DNA of 22,324 bases from Eubacterium sp. (GCA_022776205.1 JALFIK010000091.1:1-22324); one strand, 5' to 3'; shown: positions 7,536 through 15,890, numbered from the stretch's first letter. The notes: generated by a model from the sequence alone, not told the origin. A program made the numbers and translations.

Positions 7536-10500
7536 AAACATTCGAAGAACCGCTTTTACGGTCCGAATTCTATGAAAAAATACAAAAATCCCTGAAAGAA
7601 GGCCGGTATCCCCTTGCGCTTAATGGCTGTGTGGACTCCCAGAAAGCCCACATGATCCCAAACCTGGGAAAGGAATACTCCTGCCGTTTTGTTCTCACCT
7701 ATAAAGAAGAAAAGGCCAGGGAACTCTATGAAGATCTTAGCTTTTTTGATCCGGATACTGTCTGGTATCCATCCCGGGATGTGCTGTTTTACAGCGCCGA
7801 TGTGCACAGTAACCACATCGAAAGAAAACGGATGGAAATTTTAAAAAAGTTATCGGAGAAGAAAAAACTCACCATCGTGGCAGGGCTTGACGTCCTGATG
7901 GAGAAGATGATTCCCATGGAGGAATTTAAAAAGAAATGTCTGTTTCTGGACTTTGATTCGGTGGTGGATACGGAGGCACTGAAAATAAAGCTCACAGAGC
8001 TTGGGTACGAAAACACCGGGATGGTGGAGACACCTGGCCAGTTTGGCATCCGGGGCGGAATCATTGATATATTCCCCCTTACGGAAGAACTTCCCGTGCG
8101 AATCGAGCTGTGGGGAGATGAAATTGATTCCATCCGTTCCTTTGACCCGGAAACCCAGAGAAGCATTGAGAAATTTGAAAAAGTGGAAATTTATCCGGCA
8201 ACGGAGATGATTCTTTCCCGGGATAAGATGGAAAAAGCCATCCGTCAGATGAAAGAAGAATACAAAAAGCAGGAAAGTATTTTTCAGAAAGAAAAAAAGA
8301 AAACGGAAAAAGCCCGTCTGAAACAAATGACAGAGAGGACGGAGGATGAACTGCGCTCTTTTGGAAATGCGGAAGGCAGTGAGGCACTTTTGTCCTATTT
8401 CTATGAAGAGACGGTCTCCCTCCTTTCCTATCTGCCAAAGGATACCCTTTTTTTTATCGATGAACCTCACCGGGTACTCGAGAAAGGAAAAACATACGAA
8501 CAGGAATTTTCCATGTGTATGCAGAACCGGCTGGAAGGAGGATACGTTCTGCCGGGGCAGGCGGATTTGCTCTTTCCCTATGAGGAGATTCTTGCAAAAG
8601 TCATGAACCGTCCCCTCATATTGTTAAGCTGTGTCATCCAGGATGCCGGCTATTTCCGGCCGATGGAAATCCATTCCTTAAATGTAAAACCCGTGCCATC
8701 CTACAATAACAGCTTCGATCAGCTTGTCAAAGACCTCAACCGGTGGAAAAAGCAGAAGTACCGGATCGTACTCCTCTCCTCCTCTTCCACCCGGGCGAGA
8801 CGTCTGGCAGAAAATGTAAAAGACTGCGGGCTGCTTGCCTGCTATGTGAGCGATTTTGACAAACAAATCGCTCCGGGAGAGATTATTGTGGCCGGCGGAC
8901 GGCTTTCCGGTGGTTTTGAATATCCGGACCTTTCTTTTGTTGTTCTCTCGGAAAAAGATATTTTTAAGGAAAGAAAAACAAAAAAAAGAAAGAAAAAGAG
9001 CAGTTACAGTGGGCAGAAAATCAACACCCTGTCGGATATCTCCGTGGGCGACTATGTGGTGCATGAAAAATACGGCCTGGGTATTTACCGGGGAATGGAA
9101 AAAATCGAATCTGACGGGGTGACAAAAGATTACATTAATATTGAATACAAAGATGCCAGCAATCTGTTTATTCCTGCCTCCCAGCTGGAACTTATTCAGA
9201 AATATGCCAGCCTTTCGGCCAAAAAGCCAAAACTGAACAAACTGGGGGGAAACGAATGGGAGAAGACAAAAACCCGGGTGCGCTCCCAGGTGCAGATTGC
9301 CGCAAAGGATCTTGTAAGTCTCTATGCCCAGCGTCAGGCCAGGGAAGGCTTTGCCTACAGCAAAGACACGATCTGGCAAAAAGAATTTGAGGAACTTTTT
9401 CCTTATGAGGAGACAGAAGATCAGCTGGCAGCCATTGAAGATACGAAACGGGATATGGAAAGCCATAAGATCATGGACCGTCTCATCTGCGGGGATGTGG
9501 GTTACGGGAAGACGGAAGTGGCTATCCGCGCGGCCTTTAAAGCGGTGATGGACAGCAAGCAGGTGGTTTATCTCGTGCCGACCACCATCTTAGCCCAGCA
9601 GCATTACAACTCATTCCGGGAAAGAATGGAGCACTATCCCGTGGAGATTGCCATGCTCTCCCGCTTTTGCACACCGAAAGAACAAAAAAGAATATCCGAC
9701 GGACTCAAAAACGGTACGATCGATATCGTAATCGGTACGCACAAAGTCCTGTCCAAAACCATTTCATACAAAAATCTAGGACTTTTGATCATTGATGAGG
9801 AACAGCGTTTCGGCGTGAAACAGAAGGAAAAGATTAAACAGTTAAAAAAAGATGTGGACGTTCTTGCCCTGTCGGCCACCCCGATTCCCCGCACGCTCCA
9901 TATGAGCCTGGCGGGAATCCGGGATATGAGCGTGCTGGAAATTCCGCCGGTAGACCGGCGGGCCATCCAGACCTACGTCATGGAATATAACGAAGAACTC
10001 GTTCGGGAAGCCATTGAGAGAGAACTGGCCAGGGGCGGTCAGGTATATTATGTATACAACCGGGTCAGCAACATCGACCAGGTGGCAGCCCGCCTTAAGG
10101 AACTGCTTCCGGAGGCTTCCGTTGAATATGCCCACGGCCGTATGGGCGAAAGACAGCTAGAAGGCATCATGTCCGATTTCATCGAGAAAAAAATCGATGT
10201 TTTAGTATCAACGACCATCATTGAGACAGGGCTGGATATTCCCAATGTCAATACAATGATCATTCAGGATGCCCAGATGTTCGGTCTCTCCCAGCTTTAC
10301 CAGTTAAGAGGCCGGGTAGGCCGGTCGAACCGGACCGCATATGCCTTCCTTATGTACAGACGGGATACGGTACTTAAGGAAGAAGCGGAAAAGCGCCTGA
10401 AAGCCATCCGGGAATTTACAGATCTCGGAAGCGGCTTTAAAATCGCCATGCGGGATCTGGAGATCCGGGGTGCAGGCAACCTTCTCGGCGCCGAACAGTC

Positions 10501-11068
10501 CGGTCATATGGAAGCCGTCGGCTACGATCTTTACTGCAAAATGCTCAACGAAGCCGTCACAGCCATGAAAGGTGAGCAGAAGGAAGAAGACACCTTCGAT
10601 ACATCCATTGATCTGTCCGTGGATGCCTTTATGCCGGAAACCTACATCAAAAGCGAGGCAGAAAAACTTTCCTGGTATAAGCGTATCGCCCTTATCGCAA
10701 CCAGAGAGGAATACGAGGATCTCGTAGAAGAACTGACAGACCGCTACGGAGATCCCCCGGCACCGCTTCTGCGCCTTATGGATGTGGCTCTCCTGAAAGA
10801 CGAAGCCCATCAGGCATGGATCCTTTCCATCGAGCAAAAAGGAGACACCATCTACTTCACCATGAATCCGCGGGCAAAAGTCCGGGTGGAGGAAATTGAC
10901 GGTTTCTTAAAAAAATACCGCAATCAAATGAAAATCCGTACGGAGATGAATCCGGTTTTCCTGTTTGACGCCTCCCGCGTTCCGAAAAAAGAACTGCTTA
11001 CAAAAGTGAGAGAAATTATCGGACAGATAAAAGCCCTGCAGGAGCCGGCTCCGGCGCAAAAAAAATAA
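7532..11068 (+). CDS. mfd: Transcription-repair coupling factor
   Basis: Mfd pushes stalled RNA polymerase off DNA lesions and recruits UvrA. The 1178-residue length is normal. The N-terminal UvrB-like module includes GQFGIRGGIIDIFPL. The RNA-polymerase interaction domain is near residues 505-575 (GDYVVHEKYGLGIYRGME). The RecG-like translocase follows, with Walker A GDVGYGKTEVA at about 654, DEEQRFGVKQ at about 755, LSATPIPRTL, TTIIETGLD and QLRGRVGRSN at about 924, and then the C-terminal UvrA-masking domain. A lysine-rich stretch (KERKTKKRKKKSS) precedes the polymerase-binding domain. The start is a TTG that overlaps the upstream stop (TTGA), with AGAGGGA just before it, so translation is probably coupled to pth. 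Confidence 0.97.
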   Translation: MKTFEEPLLRSEFYEKIQKSLKEGRYPLALNGCVDSQKAHMIPNLGKEYSCRFVLTYKEEKARELYEDLSFFDPDTVWYPSRDVLFYSADVHSNHIERKRMEILKKLSEKKKLTIVAGLDVLMEKMIPMEEFKKKCLFLDFDSVVDTEALKIKLTELGYENTGMVETPGQFGIRGGIIDIFPLTEELPVRIELWGDEIDSIRSFDPETQRSIEKFEKVEIYPATEMILSRDKMEKAIRQMKEEYKKQESIFQKEKKKTEKARLKQMTERTEDELRSFGNAEGSEALLSYFYEETVSLLSYLPKDTLFFIDEPHRVLEKGKTYEQEFSMCMQNRLEGGYVLPGQADLLFPYEEILAKVMNRPLILLSCVIQDAGYFRPMEIHSLNVKPVPSYNNSFDQLVKDLNRWKKQKYRIVLLSSSSTRARRLAENVKDCGLLACYVSDFDKQIAPGEIIVAGGRLSGGFEYPDLSFVVLSEKDIFKERKTKKRKKKSSYSGQKINTLSDISVGDYVVHEKYGLGIYRGMEKIESDGVTKDYINIEYKDASNLFIPASQLELIQKYASLSAKKPKLNKLGGNEWEKTKTRVRSQVQIAAKDLVSLYAQRQAREGFAYSKDTIWQKEFEELFPYEETEDQLAAIEDTKRDMESHKIMDRLICGDVGYGKTEVAIRAAFKAVMDSKQVVYLVPTTILAQQHYNSFRERMEHYPVEIAMLSRFCTPKEQKRISDGLKNGTIDIVIGTHKVLSKTISYKNLGLLIIDEEQRFGVKQKEKIKQLKKDVDVLALSATPIPRTLHMSLAGIRDMSVLEIPPVDRRAIQTYVMEYNEELVREAIERELARGGQVYYVYNRVSNIDQVAARLKELLPEASVEYAHGRMGERQLEGIMSDFIEKKIDVLVSTTIIETGLDIPNVNTMIIQDAQMFGLSQLYQLRGRVGRSNRTAYAFLMYRRDTVLKEEAEKRLKAIREFTDLGSGFKIAMRDLEIRGAGNLLGAEQSGHMEAVGYDLYCKMLNEAVTAMKGEQKEEDTFDTSIDLSVDAFMPETYIKSEAEKLSWYKRIALIATREEYEDLVEELTDRYGDPPAPLLRLMDVALLKDEAHQAWILSIEQKGDTIYFTMNPRAKVRVEEIDGFLKKYRNQMKIRTEMNPVFLFDASRVPKKELLTKVREIIGQIKALQEPAPAQKK

Positions 11069-11076
11069 ATTATACA

Positions 11077-11105
11077 TTGTTGTATGAAGAAATATGTAAT
11101 ATAAT
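11077..11105 (+). promoter_or_regulatory. prsA promoter
   Basis: TTGTTG (11077-11082), a 17-base spacer and TATAAT (11100-11105) lie just after the mfd stop and 40 bases before the prsA start. No hairpin terminator separates mfd from prsA, so the unit may also receive read-through. Confidence 0.7.
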
Positions 11106-11144
11106 AGGAAAATAAAATAAGAAATAAGTACCAGGAGGTTTCTA

Positions 11145-12257
11145 ATGAAAGCAAAAGGAAAGAAAATTTTGTCCCTCATCCTTGCAGGAGTGATGACCCT
11201 CGGTCTCCTGACCGGCTGCTCCACATCAAACAGTGGAAAGGGAACGAAAACGAAAGACGGAAATAAAGTATTATTCACTTACGACGGCACGGACGTCACT
11301 TTAAAAGAAGGCTGGCTTTATGCCAAAATGCTCGGAGCCCAGTATGAAGAAAACTACAGCAGTTCCTATGGCAGCGACTTCTGGAGCATGTCCATGGGTC
11401 AGGATGAGAAAGGAAACGATCAGACATTTGAGGACTACGTAAAAGAACAGGTGATTTCCCAGCTGAAACAGATGATTATTCTCAATAAAAAAGCAGAAAA
11501 ATACAATTGCGAACTGACTCATGAAGAAAAAGAACAGTGCGATGACTCCGCCCTTTCTTACTACAAGGACAGCAAGGGAAAGAAGGTCATGAAAGAATGC
11601 GGCGCCACAAGGGAAGACGTGGAAAAAATCTACGAAGACACGACCCTTGCCTCTAAAGTACAGGAAGCCGTGGAGAAAAAAGCCAAAGTCACCGTCACGG
11701 AAGACGAAGCAAGAAAATCTACCATCTATCGTATCGTTTTCGAGACAAGCAAAACAGCAGATGACGGCACGGTCAAAGAGATGAGCAAGGAAGAAAAAGC
11801 CCAGGTAAAGGCAAAAGCAGAAAAAACCTTAAAAGAAATCCAGGGTGGCAAAGACATTAAAACAGCAGCCAAAGAACTGAAATATGAAAACACCGACGAA
11901 TCCTACGCAGCAGGCGAATCCGAAGAAGGCGAGAAATTCGAGAAAGTGATGAAAGGGCTTAAGGACGGCCAGATTGCCGACAAAGTATTAAAATGCGACA
12001 ATGGTTACGTCATCGCCAAACTGGTAGCATACACCGACAAGGAAGAAACCGCCAGCAACAAAAAAACCATCGAAGACCAGAAAAAATCAGAAGCCTTCGA
12101 AAAAACTTATGACAAGTGGACAAAAAAGCTGGAGAAAAAATGGTCCTATGAAAAAGATGTAGACCAGAAACTCTGGGCCCAGGTAAGCCTGAAGAGTGAA
12201 GCCTCCACATCCACATCCACAAAAACATCCGCAGAAACAAGTACGGAGTCTAAATAA
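11145..12257 (+). CDS. prsA: PrsA/SurA-like peptidyl-prolyl isomerase lipoprotein
   Basis: A 370-residue secreted foldase. The N-terminus is a lipoprotein signal (MKAKGKKILSLILAGVMTLG) with lipobox LLTGC, so Cys25 should be lipidated and the protein anchored outside the membrane. Residues ~30-180 form a SurA/PrsA-type helical chaperone region. Residues ~190-310 resemble a divergent parvulin domain (IYRIVFETSK, then LKDGQIADKVLKCDNGYVIAKL). The tail is Ser/Thr-rich (STSTSTKTSAETSTESK), probably a flexible linker near the wall. An AGGAGG lies 8 bases before the ATG. Whether the parvulin domain is active cannot be judged from sequence. Its distance from mfd and own promoter suggest independent expression. 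Confidence 0.85.
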   Translation: MKAKGKKILSLILAGVMTLGLLTGCSTSNSGKGTKTKDGNKVLFTYDGTDVTLKEGWLYAKMLGAQYEENYSSSYGSDFWSMSMGQDEKGNDQTFEDYVKEQVISQLKQMIILNKKAEKYNCELTHEEKEQCDDSALSYYKDSKGKKVMKECGATREDVEKIYEDTTLASKVQEAVEKKAKVTVTEDEARKSTIYRIVFETSKTADDGTVKEMSKEEKAQVKAKAEKTLKEIQGGKDIKTAAKELKYENTDESYAAGESEEGEKFEKVMKGLKDGQIADKVLKCDNGYVIAKLVAYTDKEETASNKKTIEDQKKSEAFEKTYDKWTKKLEKKWSYEKDVDQKLWAQVSLKSEASTSTSTKTSAETSTESK

Positions 12258-12374
12258 TCCTGTTCAGATCATTCTGCTGCCTCTTGACGGACTGCCCGAC
12301 GAAATCGTCTTTTTGTAAGACGTTTTAAAGCAGCCCGTCAAAGGGCAGCGCCATGATCTGGACAGGATTTTTTT
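12256..12374 (+). terminator. Very long hairpin terminator after prsA
   Basis: A 40-base left arm (12256-12295), which starts inside the prsA stop codon, pairs with a 40-base right arm (12330-12369) with only seven differences, several of them G-U wobbles. The 34-base loop can form a second hairpin, CGTCTT/AAGACG (12306-12311 with 12317-12322). A run of T follows (12368-12374). It acts as an intrinsic terminator, but it is far longer than needed and may be a small palindromic repeat or protect the 3' end of the mRNA. Confidence 0.75.
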
Positions 12375-12387
12375 GTTTAAGACAGGA

Positions 12388-12519
12388 GACAGACTGAGAC
12401 CTTCTAAGACTTCTTAATAATATGGCGCCTGGCATTTGGAAGACGACACACAAAAACCCGGTATTAACAGGGAACATCTATGTGCGGTCCCATAGCCGTC
12501 AGACTGAGACCTTCGAAGA
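12388..12519 (+). repeat. Direct repeat CAGACTGAGACCTTC, two copies 110 bp apart
   Basis: CAGACTGAGACCTTC is exact at 12390-12404 and 12500-12514, and similarity extends to about 21 bases with two mismatches. The second copy encodes the last codons and stop of the DUF3783-like gene. GACTTCTT after copy one (12408-12415) is inverted as AAGAAGTC after copy two (12516-12523). The 95 bases between hold no gene. They do contain small stem-loops, including GGAACAT/ATGTTCC (12471-12477 with 12532-12538). Confidence 0.7.
12452..12472 (-). terminator. Weak terminator of the DUF3783-like gene
   Basis: On the minus strand CCCTGT and ACCGGG can pair around a TAAT loop with one mismatch, followed by TTTTTGTG. 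It lies about 27 bases after the stop. The stem is short, so confidence is low. Confidence 0.35.
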
Positions 12520-12903
12520 AGTCAGCTGCCTATGTTCCTTCTCTATTTCGTCGTGGAGTGTTACGGAATCCCACACGGCATTGTGTTCTGTCAGCATGGC
12601 TTTAAGGGAAATCGGAGGGATTTTTTCCCGGCGCATGCCGTCTAAAAAGGTATCGATCTGATTTCCGGAGAAACCGGCAAAGACAAGCATCGGGTCGGTA
12701 AAGGTTTTCCCGGCTTCTTTTCTTAAATACTCCGCCTGGTCTTCTTTTTTTCCGAAGGCAAGGAGACCGAGAGGCATATCATACTGATTTTCTTCCACGA
12801 TGCGGATCTGCACACCGGCTTTGATGCACAAAAATTTAATTTTATTCCTTGTTTTCTCGTCAAAAGACGAATTGAAATTGTAAAGTAAAACTGATGATTT
12901 CAT
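12499..12903 (-). CDS. DUF3783-like small protein of unknown function
   Basis: A 134-residue protein. The frame is open to 12993, but ATG 12903 is preferred because GGAAGGA lies just upstream and the resulting start MKSSVLLYNF is family-like. It resembles the DUF3783 group of clostridial proteins: an initial LLYNF strand, then IKAGVQIRIVEENQY, a PLGLLAF segment, then DPMLVFAGFSGNQIDTFLDGMRREKIPPISLKAMLTEHN, and a charged helical end. No signal peptide, membrane segment or catalytic motif is visible. The function of the family is unknown to me. It diverges from the Nudix-fold gene. Its stop lies inside a 15-bp direct repeat, so its last residues (KVSV) may derive from that repeat. Confidence 0.75.
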   Translation of the reverse strand: MKSSVLLYNFNSSFDEKTRNKIKFLCIKAGVQIRIVEENQYDMPLGLLAFGKKEDQAEYLRKEAGKTFTDPMLVFAGFSGNQIDTFLDGMRREKIPPISLKAMLTEHNAVWDSVTLHDEIEKEHRQLTSSKVSV

Positions 12904-12952
12904 AATAATTCCTTCCCACTTTTCTGAAAAATTAACGTGATGTATGGCAGTT

Positions 12953-12981
12953 ATTATACAGGAAATCCAGGGGAAACTCAA
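12953..12981 (-). promoter_or_regulatory. Promoter of the DUF3783-like gene
   Basis: On the minus strand TTGAGT (12981-12976), 17 bases and TATAAT (12958-12953) form a good sigma-A promoter 50 bases upstream of the ATG. It diverges from the promoter at about 13051. Confidence 0.7.
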
Positions 12982-13012
12982 GGCGGAAAACAAAGGGTGA
13001 TCTTTGTCAAAA

Positions 13013-13029
13013 AGTGCTAAAATAGCACT
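13013..13029. promoter_or_regulatory. 17-bp perfect palindrome between divergent promoters
   Basis: AGTGCTA-AAA-TAGCACT is a perfect inverted repeat with 7-base arms. It lies between the DUF3783-like promoter and the -10 (TACAAT, 13051-13056) of the Nudix-fold gene, and it touches the likely -35 region TGGAAA (13029-13034). Position and symmetry suggest a repressor operator. It is not CIRCE, whose half-sites have the opposite order and a 9-base gap. Confidence 0.55.
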
Positions 13030-13101
13030 GGAAATTTTTTTTATGTGCGGTACAATAGGGGAAGAAAAAGAAACCGCAGGAAAGGGCGGTAAGGAGGAAA
13101 T

Positions 13102-13692
13102 ATGGAAGAGAAGACGTATAAGGTTTATGACAGTTTATATAATGTGATCGGGGTGGCGACCTATGAGGAAGTGCACACGAAGGGACTTTTACACCAGGTC
13201 GTTCATTTCTGGTTTATCGAGAAGGAGGGGGACCGGGTCTGGCTGTATGTGCACAAGAGAGCCGAGGATGATCCGGTTTATCAGGGAGCCTATGATATTC
13301 TCACCTCCGGGCATATTGATCCGGAAGAGACTCATGAGGAAGCCATGATTCATCAGATTAAAAAGCAGCTGGGCCTTGCTCTTAAGAAGGAACAGCTTAC
13401 ACATATCGGGAATGTGGAGCAGGAGATCACGAAGGGGTGCTACATAGATCATGCCATCGTTCAGAGTTATCTTTACAGGACAGATCGTCCGGAGAGGGAG
13501 TTTTCCAGTGTGGGTAATGTGTTTAAGGTAGAACTGAAGGAATTTGAGAAGTTTGCCGACGACCCGGACGCGCTGGTTGCTGTATACAATATTTCCGGCG
13601 ATGTGAAGGAAGAAGTGCCCCACGAGGCATGGTGGCCGAGGGCGAAGGAGTTTATGCAACTGGTCGTTCCGTATCTACAGAAGACACTGTAG
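13102..13692 (+). CDS. Nudix-fold protein with degenerate Nudix box
   Basis: A 196-residue protein that resembles the isopentenyl-diphosphate-isomerase-like branch of the Nudix family: GLLHQVVHFWFI, then a WLYVHKRAEDDPVYQGAYDI stretch, then a Nudix box at residues 70-92. In the 23-residue box Gly70, Glu76, Gly91 and Leu92 are kept. The REUxEE core is replaced: Arg to His84, the first Glu to Gln85, and the EE pair to Lys88-Gln89. Those glutamates bind the catalytic metal in Nudix hydrolases, so normal pyrophosphohydrolase activity is unlikely. It may bind a nucleotide or other ligand as a pseudoenzyme. AAGGAGG precedes the ATG. It is divergently oriented to the DUF3783-like gene with a palindromic operator candidate between. 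Confidence 0.8.
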   Translation: MEEKTYKVYDSLYNVIGVATYEEVHTKGLLHQVVHFWFIEKEGDRVWLYVHKRAEDDPVYQGAYDILTSGHIDPEETHEEAMIHQIKKQLGLALKKEQLTHIGNVEQEITKGCYIDHAIVQSYLYRTDRPEREFSSVGNVFKVELKEFEKFADDPDALVAVYNISGDVKEEVPHEAWWPRAKEFMQLVVPYLQKTL

Positions 13693-13756
13693 AAGAAAAT
13701 GGTAAGAAACAAACTATTTTCCACAATCCATTACGCAATTATGAAGATTTCATGAA

Positions 13757-13781
13757 GGTTTTCGGGAACACTGGGAAAACC
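13757..13781 (+). other. Stem-loop upstream of the CBS gene
   Basis: GGTTTTC (13757-13763) and GAAAACC (13775-13781) form a perfect 7-bp stem around an 11-base loop. There is no T run, so it is not a clear terminator. It sits just before an extended -10, TGGTATGAT (13792-13800), that probably drives the CBS and methyltransferase genes, so it could be a regulator site. Confidence 0.4.
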
Positions 13782-13870
13782 GGAACATATATGGTATGAT
13801 GAAGATGTGTCAGGAAGGAAAGCATGAGGAAACATGTAACCACACACAGAAGTAAAAGGAGCGAGTTAAC

Positions 13871-14302
13871 ATGAACATATCATTTTACTTAATACCAAAG
13901 AGTGAGGTAACCTATCTTCATCAGGACGACACCGTTGCCCAGGCACTGCGTCTAATCCACAAACACGGCTATCAGTCTGTTCCGGTCATCGACGGGGAAG
14001 GACGGTACGTGGGAACGATTTCCGAGGGAGATTTTCTCTGGAATCTGATCGAGGAATATCACATGGATATGGAAGCGATGCGCAGAGTCCGGGTGAGCTC
14101 GATGAAGTTCCGCTGGGATTATGAGCCGGTGAGCATCGATGCGGATATTGCCCAGTTAGACCGGCATATTCTGAATCAGAATTTTGTTCCCGTCGTGGAC
14201 GGCAGAAATGTTTTCATCGGAATCATTACGAGGAAGGTAATCATCGGTGAGCTTCTGAGGCGGAAGAACGGCAGCAAAGAGATGAAGGAAGAGAATACAT
14301 AA
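13871..14302 (+). CDS. CBS-pair protein, DarB/CbpB-like
   Basis: A 143-residue soluble protein made of two CBS motifs and little else. CBS1 covers about residues 10-60 (DDTVAQALRLIHKHGYQSVP then VIDGEGRYVGTISEGDFLW), and CBS2 about 80-130 (PVSIDADIAQLDRHILNQNF then VPVVDGRNVFIGIITRKVII). CBS pairs bind adenine nucleotides. The overall layout and the ending FIGIITRKVIIGEL resemble DarB/CbpB of Bacillus and Listeria, which bind c-di-AMP and signal to the stringent-response enzyme Rel. That assignment is inference from similarity remembered, not tested. AAGGAG precedes the ATG. The methyltransferase gene starts 10 bases after its stop, so the two are cotranscribed. Confidence 0.8.
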   Translation: MNISFYLIPKSEVTYLHQDDTVAQALRLIHKHGYQSVPVIDGEGRYVGTISEGDFLWNLIEEYHMDMEAMRRVRVSSMKFRWDYEPVSIDADIAQLDRHILNQNFVPVVDGRNVFIGIITRKVIIGELLRRKNGSKEMKEENT

Positions 14303-14312
14303 GGAGACATAC

Positions 14313-15722
14313 ATGGCAGATTTACCACAGTCTTTTCTCGATACCATGCAGGAGATTCTGGGAGAAGATTATGAAGCATTTCTTTCCGGCTTTGGCGCGG
14401 AGAGAAATTATGGTCTGCGGGTAAATACAGGGAAAATAACACTGGAGGAATTCGAAAGAATTGCTCCTTTTCCTTTGAAAAAAATACCGTGGATCCCCAA
14501 TGGATATTTTTATGAGGCAGAGGATGCCCCGGCAAGGCACCCTTTTTACAATGCGGGACTTTACTACCTGCAGGAACCCAGTGCCATGACACCGGCTTCC
14601 CGTCTTCCGGTAAAGCCGGGGGAGCGGGTGCTGGATTTGTGCGCTGCACCGGGTGGGAAAGCGACCCAGCTTGGCTCGGCCTTAAAAGGCGAGGGCCTTC
14701 TTGTGGCCAATGATATTAACACGGCAAGGGCAAGAGCTTTACTGCGCAATCTGGAACTTTTCGGTATTTCCAACAGTTTTGTCACCAGTGAACCGCCCCA
14801 TGTGCTTGCAAAACGATTTCCGGAATATTTTCACAAGATTATGGTGGATGCTCCCTGCTCCGGCGAAGGGATGTTCCGGAAAAATCCGGCGGTGGTGGAT
14901 GCCTGGCTGGAGAAAGGGCCGGAATATTTTTCAAAAATACAAAGAGAGATCGTTGTACAGGCAGCGGACATGCTCCTGCCGGGCGGCATGATGCTCTATT
15001 CCACCTGTACATTTTCTCCGCTGGAAAATGAGAAAACCATCACCCACCTTCTTTCCGTACGGCCGGAGATGGAAGTGGTGCCGATGGAAGACTACGAAGG
15101 ATTTTCGGAAGGGCTTACTTCCTTTGCGGGAGAACGGTTCGATGAAAGCTGTCGTCTTTGCCGGCGGATCTGGCCGCATAAGATGGCAGGCGAGGGACAT
15201 TTTATGGCGTTATTAAAGAAAAAAGAAAAGAGCGCGAAAACCGCAGAGAACAAAGGAAAAACTGCCGGAAAAGCGCCACGTTTCAATAAGGAACAGAAAG
15301 CAGCGCTGGAGGAATTCTTCTCGCACATAAAAAGAACTTTTGTACCGGAAAGAATCGATGTACGTGGGGACAGTCTCTACTATCTGCCAGAGCCCAACTA
15401 TGACGGAAGGGGACTTCATTTCTTAAGAAACGGCCTGTTCATGGGTGAACTTAAGAAGAAACGATTTGAGCCGTCCCAGCCCCTTGCCCTGGCCTTGTCG
15501 TCAGAAGATTTTGATCAGGTGCTGGAATTTCGGGGAGAGGATGAGAGGCTCGCCCGTTATTTAAAAGGGGAAACTCTTCTTGTTGATGACATGACGGGAG
15601 AAGACCGGAAGAAAAAAGGATGGTATCTTGTCACAGTGGAGGGATATCCTCTTGGCTTTGGAAAGCTGGTAAACGGTGTTTTAAAGAATAAATATCCGCC
15701 CGGATGGAGGAAAACAAATTAA
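14313..15722 (+). CDS. rsmF: RsmF-like rRNA cytosine-C5 methyltransferase
   Basis: A 469-residue SAM-dependent RNA methyltransferase of the RsmB/NOP family, YebU/RsmF branch, which makes 5-methylcytosine in 16S rRNA. It has the SAM-binding motif VLDLCAAPGGKATQLGSAL from about residue 106. Both catalytic cysteines are present: Cys182 in DAPCSGEGMFRK and Cys232 in STCTFSPLENE. Residues ~330-469 form a PUA-like RNA-binding tail (PNYDGRGLHFLRNGLFMGEL, then GWYLVTVEGYPLGFGKLVNG), as in RsmF. The exact target cytosine cannot be read from sequence. AAGGAG overlaps the upstream CBS gene stop, so translation may be coupled. Confidence 0.92.
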   Translation: MADLPQSFLDTMQEILGEDYEAFLSGFGAERNYGLRVNTGKITLEEFERIAPFPLKKIPWIPNGYFYEAEDAPARHPFYNAGLYYLQEPSAMTPASRLPVKPGERVLDLCAAPGGKATQLGSALKGEGLLVANDINTARARALLRNLELFGISNSFVTSEPPHVLAKRFPEYFHKIMVDAPCSGEGMFRKNPAVVDAWLEKGPEYFSKIQREIVVQAADMLLPGGMMLYSTCTFSPLENEKTITHLLSVRPEMEVVPMEDYEGFSEGLTSFAGERFDESCRLCRRIWPHKMAGEGHFMALLKKKEKSAKTAENKGKTAGKAPRFNKEQKAALEEFFSHIKRTFVPERIDVRGDSLYYLPEPNYDGRGLHFLRNGLFMGELKKKRFEPSQPLALALSSEDFDQVLEFRGEDERLARYLKGETLLVDDMTGEDRKKKGWYLVTVEGYPLGFGKLVNGVLKNKYPPGWRKTN

Positions 15723-15844
15723 AATTAAGTAAAAATGGGATGAAACTTAATATAATAAATCAAGCTTTTTTTTAGAAAAAAATGATGGGAGAATTCTATA
15801 AATATTTATGTATAAAATTAAAAATATTAGGTAAAATTCCACAT

Positions 15845-15850
15845 TGACTT
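15845..15850 (+). promoter_or_regulatory. Possible -35 of the amt promoter
   Basis: TTGACT (15845-15850) is a good -35 hexamer, but no good -10 lies 16-18 bases downstream; the nearest are GAATAT and TATATG around 15869-15877. A start near 15880 would put the following hairpins in the 5' leader of the ammonium transporter mRNA. A separate TATAAT at 15751-15756 lacks a clear -35. The weak -10 could mean that an activator is needed. Confidence 0.35.
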
Positions 15851-15890
15851 ATGGAAAGAAAAATGTAAGAATATATGCATACAAGCAAGG

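Noticed and set aside
8678..9466. 262-codon minus-strand frame inside mfd
   Set aside because: It is antisense to the conserved Mfd coding sequence, has no supporting ribosome site and no family motifs.
13013..13029. CIRCE heat-shock operator
   Set aside because: CIRCE is TTAGCACTC-N9-GAGTGCTAA; here the half-sites are in the opposite order with a three-base gap.
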